DNA of 11,393 bases from Rhizobiaceae bacterium (GTDB lineage Bacteria; Pseudomonadota; Alphaproteobacteria; Rhizobiales; Rhizobiaceae), in assembly GCA_028865845.1 (NCBI GenBank), contig JAGWJK010000057.1:1-11393 (forward strand), read 5' to 3'. This document shows positions 1 through 7,782 of the stretch, piece by piece (position 1 is the first letter of the stretch; each line of letters opens with the position of its first letter). The notes beneath the pieces are model-generated. The model saw only the letters and a program-made list of their open reading frames with translations. It was not told the DNA's origin and did not search any database. The translations under genes were made by a program, and so were the position numbers.

Positions 1-12
1 GATAGGATGAAC

Positions 13-41
13 AAAAGGCCCGATCTTGCCGGCCGGGCCTT
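13..41 (-). terminator. Rho-independent terminator of the ABC transporter/hydrolase operon
   Basis: Read on the minus strand, an 8-bp perfect stem (AAGGCCCG at 41-34 with CGGGCCTT at 22-15) closes an 11-base loop. It runs straight into a T-rich tract (TTTTGTT, overlapping the stem end). It lies about 65 bases past the stop codon of the solute-binding protein gene, where a long operon would be expected to end. The plus-strand reading has no U-tract, so it should act on minus-strand transcripts only. Confidence 0.82.
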
Positions 42-106
42 CACGCTTAGTTTAATCGCCGATTACCTGGCTCGTCCAGAAGATCGGAAGACTAGCGTTT
101 TATGCC

Positions 107-1606
107 TCAGTTGGCCCAGCTCATCCGGTTCAGGAAGAAGCTTTCATTGGGGGTCGGCTGGAAGTTCAGCGCTTTCGAAGCGCCGTAGATCGCATCCATC
201 TGGTAGAGCGGCACGGCCGGTATCTGATCGGCGACGAACTGGCTGATCTTTTCGTAATCCGCCAACCGCTTGCTCTCGTCGGACGAAGAGCCTGCCTCAT
301 CCAGCAGCGCATCCAGATCGGGGCTGGTGCTGATCGACCAGGTGCTGCCCGAGTGGAAAAGGTAGTTCAGAACGCCGTCGGCATCCTGGCAGGCGCAGGA
401 ATTGGTGCTGATCGCCAGAGCCGGAGCGTCGTTCGGTCCCTTTTGGATCAGTTGCAGGAAGGTCGGCGTGTCGACCTGCGTGATTTCCACGTCGAAACCG
501 ACTTCCTGCAATTCCTGGAGAACGGCTTCGGCGACGCGCTGGTCGAAGAAGGCGCCGATGGTGAGCTGGAACTTCGGCGGCTTGCCGGCACTGGCGATCA
601 GGGCCTTCGCCTTATCGGGGTCGTAGGGCAGGCCGGTGACCTTGTCGCTCCAGCCGAAATGCGCTGGCGTCATCATCTGGGCGACCGGCTTGTCGAAGCC
701 GCCGAGAATACCTTGGGTGATCCCGTCCTTGTCGATGGCATAGGCGAGCGCTTGGCGCAGCTTCAGATTATCGAAGGGCGGCTTGTTGGGATTGACGCGG
801 ATGAAGGCCATTCTTTCGGTCAGCACCGGCAGTGCCTTGACGCTTTGCGAGTCCTGCAATTGCGCCGCCTGGTCCGAGGTCAGGGCACGCGCGAAATCGG
901 CGACACCGGCCTGCAGGTCCGCCAATCGGGTCGATGCATCCGGGACGGCGCGGAATACGGCCTGCTCGAACGGGCCTTTGTTTCCCCAATACTGTTCGTT
1001 GCGGGCAAGCGTCACAGCCACGCCGCGATCCCATTTGACGAACTTGTAGGGTCCGCTGCCGACGGGCGCCAGATTGAACGCCTGGTTGCCGACTGACTGC
1101 ACGACATGTTCCGGAACGATGGAGAGCTTGGTCAGCTGCGCAAGCAGCGCCGGATAGGCGGTCTTCAGCGTCAGCGTGACTTCGTGATCGCCAGAGACCT
1201 CGGCCTTTGCGATCTTGGCGAATTGGCTGAGCTGCGGGCTTGCCAGCTTCGGGTCGATGATCCGGTTGATGCTGAAGGCGACATCTTCCGCGGTCAGCGG
1301 CGTGCCGTCGTGAAAGGTGACATCGCCACGGAGCGTGAACGCAATCTTCGTGTCCGACAAGTTCTTCCACGATGTAGCGATTTCGGGGACGATCTTGCCG
1401 CTGTTATCGCGCGTGACCAGATTGTCGAAAATATTGCGATAGACGAAGTAGCTGTCCGGATTCCACTGCAATTGCGGATCTAGCGTCGAAGGTTCGTTGA
1501 CGAGATCGATTACGATCTGCGGCTTTTCCGCTGCCTGGGTCATGGCGGCGGGAAGCAGGACCATTCCGACAGCGGCTGTTAAAACAAGAAGCTTGCGTAA
1601 TATCAT
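107..1606 (-). CDS. ABC transporter periplasmic solute-binding protein, peptide/nickel (SBP_bac_5) family
   Basis: This is the extracytoplasmic receptor of a Dpp/Opp-type importer, expected in the periplasm. The start chosen is the second of two adjacent ATGs: AAGGAG lies 6 bases before 1606 but only 3 before 1609. The 499-residue product has a clear Sec signal peptide (MILRK, hydrophobic residues 6-22, likely cleavage after residue 25 or 26 in TQAAEK). Family marks follow: NEPSTLDPQ near residue 38, FTLRGDVTFHDGTPLTAEDV near 90-109, and GSGPYKF near 184-190. The length is usual for cluster C binding proteins. Two close cysteines (C404 and C406, in NSCACQDADG) are uncommon in a periplasmic receptor and could form a disulfide. 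It is the last gene of the operon, 75 bases after the ATPase gene. The ligand cannot be read from sequence; the neighbouring enzymes suggest a small amide, imide or peptide. Confidence 0.93.
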   Translation of the reverse strand: MILRKLLVLTAAVGMVLLPAAMTQAAEKPQIVIDLVNEPSTLDPQLQWNPDSYFVYRNIFDNLVTRDNSGKIVPEIATSWKNLSDTKIAFTLRGDVTFHDGTPLTAEDVAFSINRIIDPKLASPQLSQFAKIAKAEVSGDHEVTLTLKTAYPALLAQLTKLSIVPEHVVQSVGNQAFNLAPVGSGPYKFVKWDRGVAVTLARNEQYWGNKGPFEQAVFRAVPDASTRLADLQAGVADFARALTSDQAAQLQDSQSVKALPVLTERMAFIRVNPNKPPFDNLKLRQALAYAIDKDGITQGILGGFDKPVAQMMTPAHFGWSDKVTGLPYDPDKAKALIASAGKPPKFQLTIGAFFDQRVAEAVLQELQEVGFDVEITQVDTPTFLQLIQKGPNDAPALAISTNSCACQDADGVLNYLFHSGSTWSISTSPDLDALLDEAGSSSDESKRLADYEKISQFVADQIPAVPLYQMDAIYGASKALNFQPTPNESFFLNRMSWAN

Positions 1607-1643
1607 CATCTACTCCTTCAAAGAATGGGTGCAGGCATTGGCG

Positions 1644-1661
1644 GGCGGTGGGAGACACGCC
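1644..1661 (-). other. Intercistronic hairpin before the solute-binding protein gene
   Basis: The gap between the ATPase gene and the binding-protein gene contains an imperfect stem. On the plus strand GGCGGTG (1644-1650) pairs with CACGCC (1656-1661), with one bulged G and a GGAGA loop (TCTCC in the minus-strand transcript). The loop could in principle pair with the AAGGAG ribosome site of the binding-protein gene. Hairpins at this place in transporter operons often protect the binding-protein message and raise its level, but that role is inferred here. Confidence 0.3.
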
Positions 1662-1681
1662 GGCCGTCGATAGGCATTGCT

Positions 1682-2686
1682 TCACGAATGCTCATGCTCG
1701 AGCCGGGATGGCGCTCTCACATGGCATGCAGCCGAATGACCAGTCTCCTGAAGCGACTGGAGTTCGGGCGATATCGTTCGACAGAGTGGCTGAACGATCG
1801 GGCATCGCGTCGAAAACCGGCAACCGTCGGGCGGATTTGCCGGGCTCGGCAGGTCGCCCTGCAGAATGATGCGCTTGCGATGGCGCTGCGCGCGCGGATC
1901 GGGCAAGGGCACGGCGCTCAGCAGCGCTTCGGTATAGGGATGGACCGGACGAGCAAAGACATCCGCCGTCGCTCCCGTCTCCGCGATCCGTCCAAGATAC
2001 ATCACCGCAACCCGATCGGCGAAGTGCCGCACGACCGACAGATCATGGGAGATGAAAAGATAGGAAAGGCTGAAACGCTGCTGCAGTTCGAGCAAGAGGT
2101 TCAGGATCTGCGACCGGATCGAGACGTCGAGGGCCGAAACCGGCTCGTCGAGGATCAGCAGCTTGGGCTGCAGCGCGATGGCGCGGGCAATCACGATGCG
2201 CTGGCGCTGCCCGCCGGAAAAGGCGTTCGGCTTGCGATCGGCATGGGCGGGATTGAGCCCGACGAGATCCAGCAGTTCCGCCACCCGCCGTTTGCGTTCG
2301 TCGTGGGTGCCGACATTGTGGATGATCAGTGGTTCGGCAATGCTTTCGCCGATCGTCAGCTTCGGATTGAGGGCCGAAAGCGGATCCTGAAAAATGATCT
2401 GTATATCACGCGACAGATTGGCCCGGCGCTCCGAGGCTTCGGCCGCCACGGTCTCGCCCTCAAAAACCATGCTGCCCGATGTCGCCCGCTGCATTCCAAG
2501 GATCGTCGCACCGAGCGTCGACTTTCCGCAGCCCGATTCACCGACGAGCGCAAGGCTTTCTCCCGGCGCGATGTCGAGATCGACGCCGTCGACAGCCTTC
2601 AGCCAGCCGACCGGGCGGCCAAGAAAACCGCCGCGGATCGGGAAATGCACGCGAAGATCCCGAACGGAAAGCAGGGGAGCGGTCAT
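1682..2686 (-). CDS. ABC transporter ATP-binding protein, oligopeptide/dipeptide type (DppF/OppF-like)
   Basis: This is one of two cytoplasmic ATPases that energise the importer. The start is ATG 2686, in an ATGA overlap with the preceding ATPase gene and with GGGAGG 5 bases upstream; a longer frame opening at 2719 has no comparable ribosome site. In the 334-residue product: Walker [10 protein letters not shown] at 49-57, Q-loop FQD near 99-101, signature FSGGQRQR at 156-163, Walker B LLILDEP at 176-182, and switch His at 214. After the nucleotide-binding domain comes the oligopeptide-transporter C-terminal extension with Cys 289, 295, 302 and 321, a spacing seen in the Fe-S-binding tails of this subfamily. 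It opens with the hydrophobic PIRGGFLGR stretch typical of F-type subunits. All catalytic residues are present. Confidence 0.95.
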   Translation of the reverse strand: MTAPLLSVRDLRVHFPIRGGFLGRPVGWLKAVDGVDLDIAPGESLALVGESGCGKSTLGATILGMQRATSGSMVFEGETVAAEASERRANLSRDIQIIFQDPLSALNPKLTIGESIAEPLIIHNVGTHDERKRRVAELLDLVGLNPAHADRKPNAFSGGQRQRIVIARAIALQPKLLILDEPVSALDVSIRSQILNLLLELQQRFSLSYLFISHDLSVVRHFADRVAVMYLGRIAETGATADVFARPVHPYTEALLSAVPLPDPRAQRHRKRIILQGDLPSPANPPDGCRFSTRCPIVQPLCRTISPELQSLQETGHSAACHVRAPSRLEHEHS

Positions 2687-3654
2687 GCCAGCCTCCCGAT
2701 CAATGTCTGGTGCCAGCACGCGGCGCGGTGATCGATGCCGGCTGCGGCAAGCGGCGGCGGCTGATTGCAGACGTCATCGGCAAGCGGGCAACGCGTGGAA
2801 AATCGGCATCCCGCCGGCCAGCTGCCGATATCGGGGACGGTGCCCTTGATCGTCGGCAGGAAGGTCTTCGCGTCGCCGTCGAGCCTCGGTATGGTCGACA
2901 GCAGCATTCGCGTGTAGGGATGCTGCTGCTTGTCGAAAATGGCGTCGACGGGCGCTTCCTCGACGATCTGGCCGGCGTACATCACCGCCACCCGATCGGC
3001 GATGTCTGCGACGACGCCCATATCATGGGTGATCAGCAGGATCGCAGTGCCGGTTTCGGCGCGCAGTCGCGTCATCAGTTCAAGAATCTGAGCTTGGATC
3101 GTGACATCGAGCGCCGTCGTCGGTTCGTCGGCGATCAGCAGCCGCGGCTCGGTGATCAGAGCCATGGCGATCATCGCCCTCTGGCACATGCCGCCGGACA
3201 GCTCGAATGGAAACTGGCGGAACCGCAGGGCGGGTTCCGGTATCCCCACTTGTTCCAGCATGGCGATCGCCTGCTTCTGCGCCTGGCCCGTCGAAAGCCC
3301 GCGGTGAACGACAAGGCTTTCGGCAATCTGCCGGCCGATCGGCATCAGCGGATTGAGCGAGGCGACGGGCTCCTGAAAGATCATCGCCATTTCGTCGCCG
3401 CGCAGGCGTTTCAGCGCGGCATCGTCAAGCCCGGTAAGCTCCCGGCCGTTCAGTCGAACCGATCCCTTCTTCCGCGTCGCAACACGTGGCAGCAGGCCCA
3501 TGACGGAGAAGGCCGTCATCGACTTGCCGCAGCCGGATTCGCCGACCAATGTCACGATTTCACCGGCCGCAACCGAGAAGCCGACCCCGTCGACGACGGG
3601 CTTATCGCCGATCGAAATGTGCAGGTCTTCGACGGTGAGGACGGGTTGCGTCAT
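2683..3654 (-). CDS. ABC transporter ATP-binding protein, oligopeptide/dipeptide type (DppD/OppD-like)
   Basis: This is the partner ATPase of the importer, 323 residues. It starts at ATG 3654 in an ATGA overlap with the GGT-family gene and ends in an ATGA overlap with the next ATPase gene, so translation of the three is probably coupled. Walker A GESGCGKS is at 38-45, Q-loop FQEP near 93-96, signature at 152-159, Walker B LLIADEP at 172-178, and switch His at 210. The C-terminal oligopeptide extension has Cys 283, 289, 296 and 313. One oddity: the signature reads LSGGMCQR, where the usual residue after the Met is Arg (LSGGMRQR). The TGC codon is one transition away from CGC. ATP binding should be intact; the effect on hydrolysis is unknown. 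Confidence 0.95.
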   Translation of the reverse strand: MTQPVLTVEDLHISIGDKPVVDGVGFSVAAGEIVTLVGESGCGKSMTAFSVMGLLPRVATRKKGSVRLNGRELTGLDDAALKRLRGDEMAMIFQEPVASLNPLMPIGRQIAESLVVHRGLSTGQAQKQAIAMLEQVGIPEPALRFRQFPFELSGGMCQRAMIAMALITEPRLLIADEPTTALDVTIQAQILELMTRLRAETGTAILLITHDMGVVADIADRVAVMYAGQIVEEAPVDAIFDKQQHPYTRMLLSTIPRLDGDAKTFLPTIKGTVPDIGSWPAGCRFSTRCPLADDVCNQPPPLAAAGIDHRAACWHQTLIGRLA

Positions 3655-5192
3655 GTCGGCTTCGCCTCACGAACGGCGGCCCACGGGTTTTTGGGGTGGA
3701 CCATGCCGGTATTGACGCCGTCCCGCCGCAGAACCGCCGAAGGCACCGCAAAATTGACAGGGTAGAGCGTATCCTCGATCAGGTTGATCTTGAATTCCGA
3801 GGCGACGGCTGCGGCCACATCGGGTGCTGCCGTGCGGTTGACGTGAATCGTCGTGCCGCTGGCATCAATCCGCGGGCTCAGCAGCGCTTCCTCCAGCGAC
3901 AGGCCGTAGGTGGCAACATAGGCAAGGATCTGTGCGACGGCGGGAACGATCTGCCGGCCGCCGGCAGCGCCGAGCGCGAGTTCGGGTATCCCATTCCGCG
4001 TGGCGATGATCGGAGACATGTTGGCGAGCGGCCTGCTGGCCGGCGCTATGGAATTGGGCTGACCCGGCCGCGGATCGAACCACATCATGCCGTTGTTGAG
4101 GGCAAAACCGGTCTCGCGTACCACCACCTTCGAGCCGAAGCGCGACAGCAGGGTATTGGTGAGCGCGACCATGGTGCCGTCGCGATCCACCACGCTGATA
4201 TGGCTCGTGCAGCTTTCGCCGGCGGCATGTCCGAGATGCTTCAGGCGATATTCGCTGGCAGTACGGATCGCGCGCGCAAAGGCTAGGGCGGCCTCGCCGC
4301 TGAGGGGGCTATCCGCCGGCAAGCTGCGATCGAGTTCGGCCATGGCCGCACAAAGCGTCGGCCCTCCCGACAGGCCGGGTACGGCGTGGATGACAAGATC
4401 CTTGTATTCCTGCGTCAGCGGCGTCAGCCAGCGTGGCGCGTAGGCAGCGAGATCCTGTCTTGAAAGTGTCGATCCGCCCGACGACAGGCCATCGACCAGG
4501 AGATTGGCGATTTCTCCTTCATAAAAGTCGCGTGCGCCAGCCTCAGCGAGCCTTTCCAGGGTCCTCGCTTTTGCCGTCATCGGCAGGAACGCGGTTCGGC
4601 CACCCTCGGGCACGCGCGGGGCGCGGCCGTTGTGCAGGAACAGTTCGGAGGCTGCCGGAAACTGCGCGAGATTGGCGCCGTCGATCGCAAGCGCCAGGGC
4701 GGCATACCAATCGAGCTGCAGGCCGCGATGCGCCTGTTCGATCGCCGGTGCCAATGCCTCGGCCCAAGAGATCGTTCCGAAGCGGGAGACGGCTTCGGCA
4801 AAGCCGGCGATGGCGCCCGGCACGCATATGGACCCGTAACCAATCAGGTTGCGGTCGCCTTCGACGGACGGCCAATCGAACCAGTCGCCGTCCCGGCCGG
4901 GAACAAGTGGATAAGCGGCGGGATCGAGGGCCGCCGGCGAGATGACGTTGAAATCAAGAACGTCGACGGAGCCGCTCTTGTCACCCCGGACCATGAAGCC
5001 GCCGCCGCCGATGCCCGACAGCCACGGCTCGACAACGCTGAGCACAAGTGCCGTCGTCACCGCCGCGTCGACGGCATTGCCGCCCCTGGACAACACCGCC
5101 GCGCCAGCCTCGGCCGCTCGCCAGTTCTGGCAGGCGACCAGGCCATTTTCGCTGCGGGTCTCGTGCTTGCCGATCTGCCAGGTCTCGTTCAT
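3651..5192 (-). CDS. Gamma-glutamyltransferase-family Ntn amidohydrolase (probably not a true glutathione hydrolase)
   Basis: The start is ATG 5192, in an ATGA overlap with the CE4-fold gene; the frame stays open to 5438, but that extension is an arginine-rich shadow of the upstream gene. The 513-residue product is a two-subunit-type Ntn hydrolase proenzyme. GGNAVDAAV is at 38-46 and GIGGGGF at 60-66. The self-cleavage and catalytic Thr is at about 329 in CTSHISVVD, and the small-subunit GAAGGRQI oxyanion region is at 408-415. No signal peptide is visible, so it is probably cytoplasmic, unlike exported E. coli GGT. Residues that hold the gamma-glutamyl group in classical GGT look replaced: FREMAP is FNVISP here, TLNTTFG is TLLSRFG, and LNNQMDDF is LNNGMMWF. 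That points to another amide substrate, as in the oxamate amidohydrolase (HpxW) and acylase branches. The family call is firm; the substrate is open. Confidence 0.9.
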   Translation of the reverse strand: MNETWQIGKHETRSENGLVACQNWRAAEAGAAVLSRGGNAVDAAVTTALVLSVVEPWLSGIGGGGFMVRGDKSGSVDVLDFNVISPAALDPAAYPLVPGRDGDWFDWPSVEGDRNLIGYGSICVPGAIAGFAEAVSRFGTISWAEALAPAIEQAHRGLQLDWYAALALAIDGANLAQFPAASELFLHNGRAPRVPEGGRTAFLPMTAKARTLERLAEAGARDFYEGEIANLLVDGLSSGGSTLSRQDLAAYAPRWLTPLTQEYKDLVIHAVPGLSGGPTLCAAMAELDRSLPADSPLSGEAALAFARAIRTASEYRLKHLGHAAGESCTSHISVVDRDGTMVALTNTLLSRFGSKVVVRETGFALNNGMMWFDPRPGQPNSIAPASRPLANMSPIIATRNGIPELALGAAGGRQIVPAVAQILAYVATYGLSLEEALLSPRIDASGTTIHVNRTAAPDVAAAVASEFKINLIEDTLYPVNFAVPSAVLRRDGVNTGMVHPKNPWAAVREAKPT

Positions 5193-6109
5193 TTGCTTCG
5201 TCCGAATCGCGAGGGGCCGATCGCGGCAGGAATGGCCGCGCCCACGGCAAAACGTCCCTGATTGTTGGAAGAGGCGTGATGAGCGGCAATCTCGGCGGCG
5301 GTCGCGACCCAGCTCGACGGTTCTGCGGTGATCTCCTCCAGCAGCTTTTCGAGGATTGCGATGCGCTGCGCCCGGCCGGATATCCAATCGTGGATCGTCA
5401 GCGTGAAAAGCCCGCCGAAACGATGCAAGGCGCGCCATTCGGTCAGCCAGTCGTCAAGGACTGCGGTGCTGGAGCGGGGCGCACCGCGTTCGCTGCCGCT
5501 ATTTTCGAATTTGAAGAAGATCGCATCGTCCAGGGCCCATTGCACGGGTATCTCCGTGACGCCCTCGATCTCGTAGGGATGGTCGAAGCCCATGAGGGAC
5601 GAATCGTAGGCAAGGCCGTGACGCTTCACCTCCGCCAGCATGTGCGGCGTCATTTCCCAGGCGGGCGATCGGAACCCGACCGGCTTCCGGCCGGTCTGGG
5701 CGACGAAAAGCGCAAGGCTGGCGTCGAGTGCGGCGCTGAACTCCTCGTCGGTGATATCGCCGACGAGCTCATGGAAATATCCATGGAGGCCGATTTCGTG
5801 GCCGGCTTCCAAGAGAGCCGGCAGAAGCGACGGATCGGATTGCGCAACCACGCCCGGCACATAGAAGCTTGCCTTGACGTCGTAGCGCGAAAAGAGATCG
5901 AGGATGCGCGGCAGGCCGGTGCGAAGCCCGAAGCGCCGGATCTCCAGCCGGGAAAGGCGATTGGAGAGACCTTCGCGCTGCTCCCAGAGAAAGGGAGAGG
6001 TCGCATCGACATCGACGCTCAGAAGGACCGCGCTTTTCTTGCCCTGTGGCCATTCATAGGCCGGGAAGGACGAAAAATCATTGCCGGGCTTGCCCGCATC
6101 CTGAACCAT
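5189..6109 (-). CDS. CE4-fold polysaccharide deacetylase family protein, HpPgdA / cyclic imide hydrolase-like
   Basis: This is a metal-dependent amide hydrolase of the NodB-homology fold, 306 residues, with no signal peptide. The start is ATG 6109, with GGAGA 8 bases upstream and 18 bases after the dehydrogenase stop. Motif 1 is SVDVDATSPF (31-40) with Asp 33 and 35. The metal motif is HEIGLHGYFH (104-113) with His 109 and 113. Motif 3 is GFRSPAWE (145-152), followed by YDSSLM (169-173), VTEIPVQWALDD (184-195) and a late catalytic-type His 240 in TLTIHD. This order matches the Helicobacter HpPgdA group, which sits closer to allantoinase PuuE and cyclic imide hydrolase than to secreted chitin or xylan deacetylases. 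Absence of export and the metabolic neighbours favour a small cyclic amide or imide substrate; peptidoglycan deacetylation is the alternative. It overlaps the GGT-family gene by ATGA. Confidence 0.9.
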   Translation of the reverse strand: MVQDAGKPGNDFSSFPAYEWPQGKKSAVLLSVDVDATSPFLWEQREGLSNRLSRLEIRRFGLRTGLPRILDLFSRYDVKASFYVPGVVAQSDPSLLPALLEAGHEIGLHGYFHELVGDITDEEFSAALDASLALFVAQTGRKPVGFRSPAWEMTPHMLAEVKRHGLAYDSSLMGFDHPYEIEGVTEIPVQWALDDAIFFKFENSGSERGAPRSSTAVLDDWLTEWRALHRFGGLFTLTIHDWISGRAQRIAILEKLLEEITAEPSSWVATAAEIAAHHASSNNQGRFAVGAAIPAAIGPSRFGRSK

Positions 6110-6127
6110 GATCCCTGTCTCCGTGGC

Positions 6128-6919
6128 TTATAGCGGCTTCTTTTTTGCCTGGTATACGGCAAGCGATCCGATGGAATTGCCGCCATCGGCGGTCAGCGTC
6201 GCTCCCGTGATATAGGAGGCAGCATCCGAGGCGAGGAAGAGGACGGCATTGGCCGCATCTCCCGGCTGCGACGACCGGCCGAGCGGAATGTTGCCGAGCA
6301 CGGCGTCGATATGTTCCTGCGTCAGGTGGCTGACGTCGCTGCCGGGGGCAAAGCCGGGTTCAACGATGTTGACGCGGATGCCGAATTCGGCAAGCTCGAT
6401 GGCGAGCCCCTTGTTCAGCCGGTCGAGCGCCGCCTTGGAAACGCAATAGGGAACGGAGGTGCGCCGGATCTTGCGCGATCCGCCCGAGGAAATGTCGATG
6501 ATCGAGCCCTTGATGCCCTTGTCGATCATCTGCCGCGCAACGCCCTGCGACAGCAGGAAAGGCGCGCGCAGGTTGATGCCGAAAATCTTGTCCCAATCAT
6601 CGGCGTTGATGTCGAGAAGGAAGCCGGACGGATAGATGCCGGCATTGTTGACGAGCACATCGGCCGCGCCCCAGGTGTCGGCGATGTGCGCGAGCAGGGC
6701 CTTGATATCGGCATCAGAGGTGAGATCCGCAGCAAACTGCGGATGGTTGCCGTCACCGACGGTTTTGGCGGCAGCAGCAAGCCGAGCTGCATCCTTGTCC
6801 GTCAACAGCACCTGCGCGCCGGCATTGGCGAATGCCTGTGCGATCCATCCCCCGAAAATGCCCGCCGCACCGGTGACGACGACGTGTTTTCCTTTGAAAT
6901 CGTTCGAGAAATCAACCAT
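6128..6919 (-). CDS. Short-chain dehydrogenase/reductase (classical SDR)
   Basis: This is an NAD(P)-dependent oxidoreductase of the Rossmann-fold SDR superfamily, 263 residues, cytoplasmic. The start is ATG 6919, 5 bases beyond the permease stop; GGAG lies 12 bases upstream inside the end of the permease gene. The frame stays open to 7477, but that part is a shadow of the permease. Cofactor motif TGAAGIFG is at 16-23, where the last Gly-Ile-Gly is Gly-Ile-Phe-Gly. Asp 41 at the end of the second strand suggests NAD preference. NNAG is at 91-94, Asn 115, Ser 144/145, and the active-site pair Tyr 158/Lys 162 in YCVSK. The ending TGATLTADGG is typical. It probably oxidises or reduces a hydroxyl or keto group of the imported compound or its hydrolysis product. 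The substrate is not readable from sequence. Confidence 0.93.
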   Translation of the reverse strand: MVDFSNDFKGKHVVVTGAAGIFGGWIAQAFANAGAQVLLTDKDAARLAAAAKTVGDGNHPQFAADLTSDADIKALLAHIADTWGAADVLVNNAGIYPSGFLLDINADDWDKIFGINLRAPFLLSQGVARQMIDKGIKGSIIDISSGGSRKIRRTSVPYCVSKAALDRLNKGLAIELAEFGIRVNIVEPGFAPGSDVSHLTQEHIDAVLGNIPLGRSSQPGDAANAVLFLASDAASYITGATLTADGGNSIGSLAVYQAKKKPL

Positions 6920-6924
6920 TTGAA

Positions 6925-7782
6925 TTAGGTACTCCGTGGGTCGAGGCGGTCGCGCAGATGATCGCCGATGAAATTGACGGACAGGACGAGAAGGAAGAGG
7001 GCAAAGCCCGGCAGGACCGAGAGCCACCACGCTGTCGCAACGTAATTGCGCCCCGTCGATAGCATCGCACCCCAGCTGGCTGTCGGCGGTTGCACGCCGA
7101 GGCCGAGGAAGGAGAGGCCTGCCTCGAACAGCACCATCAGCCCGAATTCGAGCGTGGCGACGACAATGAGAGCGCCGGCGATATTGGGCAGGACATGCCG
7201 CCGCAGTACTCGGAACCAGCCGGCCCCCATGAACCGCGACAGGCGCAGATACGGCATGTTGGTGACGGTCAATGTCTGCCCGTAGGCGACGCGCGCATAA
7301 CGCGGCCAGCGCGTCAGCGCGAGAACGAGTACGACATTCAGGAGCCCCGGTCCAAGCACGGCGACGGTGATGATCGCGAGCAGAATAGCGGGCACGGACA
7401 ATACGATATCGACCAGCCGCATGATGATCGTTTCCGTCCAGCCGCGATAGAAAGCGGCGAGCATGCCGATCAGACATCCAAAGACGCCCGACAGCAGCAC
7501 CGAGGTGATCGCGACGAAGAGCGAGACACGGGCGCCGTAGATCAGCCGGCTCAACGTGTCGCGGCCGAGCTCATCCGAACCGAAAAGATAGGGCGTGTTG
7601 CGCACGACCGTTCCCGGCGGCTTCAACCGGGCCAGTAGATTCTGGGTATTGGGGTCGTGCGGGGCGATGACCGGAGCAAAGATCGCCATCAGGACGATCA
7701 ACAGCAGGATGACGATCGAAATCGCCACGCCGACCGGCGTCTTGCGCATGAACCGTCGCGATCCGGCAAACGAAACACTCAT
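6925..7782 (-). CDS. ABC transporter permease, peptide type (DppC/OppC-like)
   Basis: This is an inner-membrane subunit of the importer, 285 residues. The start is ATG 7782, in an ATGA overlap with the preceding permease and with GGGAGG 5 bases upstream. The N-terminal helix (residues 17-40) is followed by the OppC_N-type segment FAPVIAPHDPNTQN and by FGSDELGRDTLSRLIYGARVS (67-87), both standard for the C-type subunit. Further membrane segments lie near 88-112, 125-155, 200-225 and 255-273. The EAA coupling loop is PYLRLSRFMGAGWF followed by RVLRRHVLPN (177-200), which docks onto the ATPases. It pairs with the product of 7779-8708. Confidence 0.94.
   Translation of the reverse strand: MSVSFAGSRRFMRKTPVGVAISIVILLLIVLMAIFAPVIAPHDPNTQNLLARLKPPGTVVRNTPYLFGSDELGRDTLSRLIYGARVSLFVAITSVLLSGVFGCLIGMLAAFYRGWTETIIMRLVDIVLSVPAILLAIITVAVLGPGLLNVVLVLALTRWPRYARVAYGQTLTVTNMPYLRLSRFMGAGWFRVLRRHVLPNIAGALIVVATLEFGLMVLFEAGLSFLGLGVQPPTASWGAMLSTGRNYVATAWWLSVLPGFALFLLVLSVNFIGDHLRDRLDPRST

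Noticed and set aside
353..3765. Long plus-strand open frames (353-1096, 1625-2731, 2479-3765 and similar) opposite the transporter genes
   Set aside because: They are antisense shadows of high-GC coding DNA: Arg/Gly/Asp-rich, with no domain, no ribosome sites, and overlapping well-supported genes entirely.
3651..5192. Glutathione import and breakdown (gsi-ggt-like) operon
   Set aside because: The enzyme appears to lack gamma-glutamyl-binding residues and a signal peptide, so glutathione is not supported as substrate, though it is not excluded.
5193..5438. N-terminal extension of the GGT-family gene
   Set aside because: The extra 82 residues are an arginine-rich reading of the CE4 gene in another frame; the family similarity begins just after ATG 5192.
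6920..7477. N-terminal extension of the SDR gene
   Set aside because: The 186 extra residues are out-of-frame permease sequence; the Rossmann motif begins 16 residues after ATG 6919.
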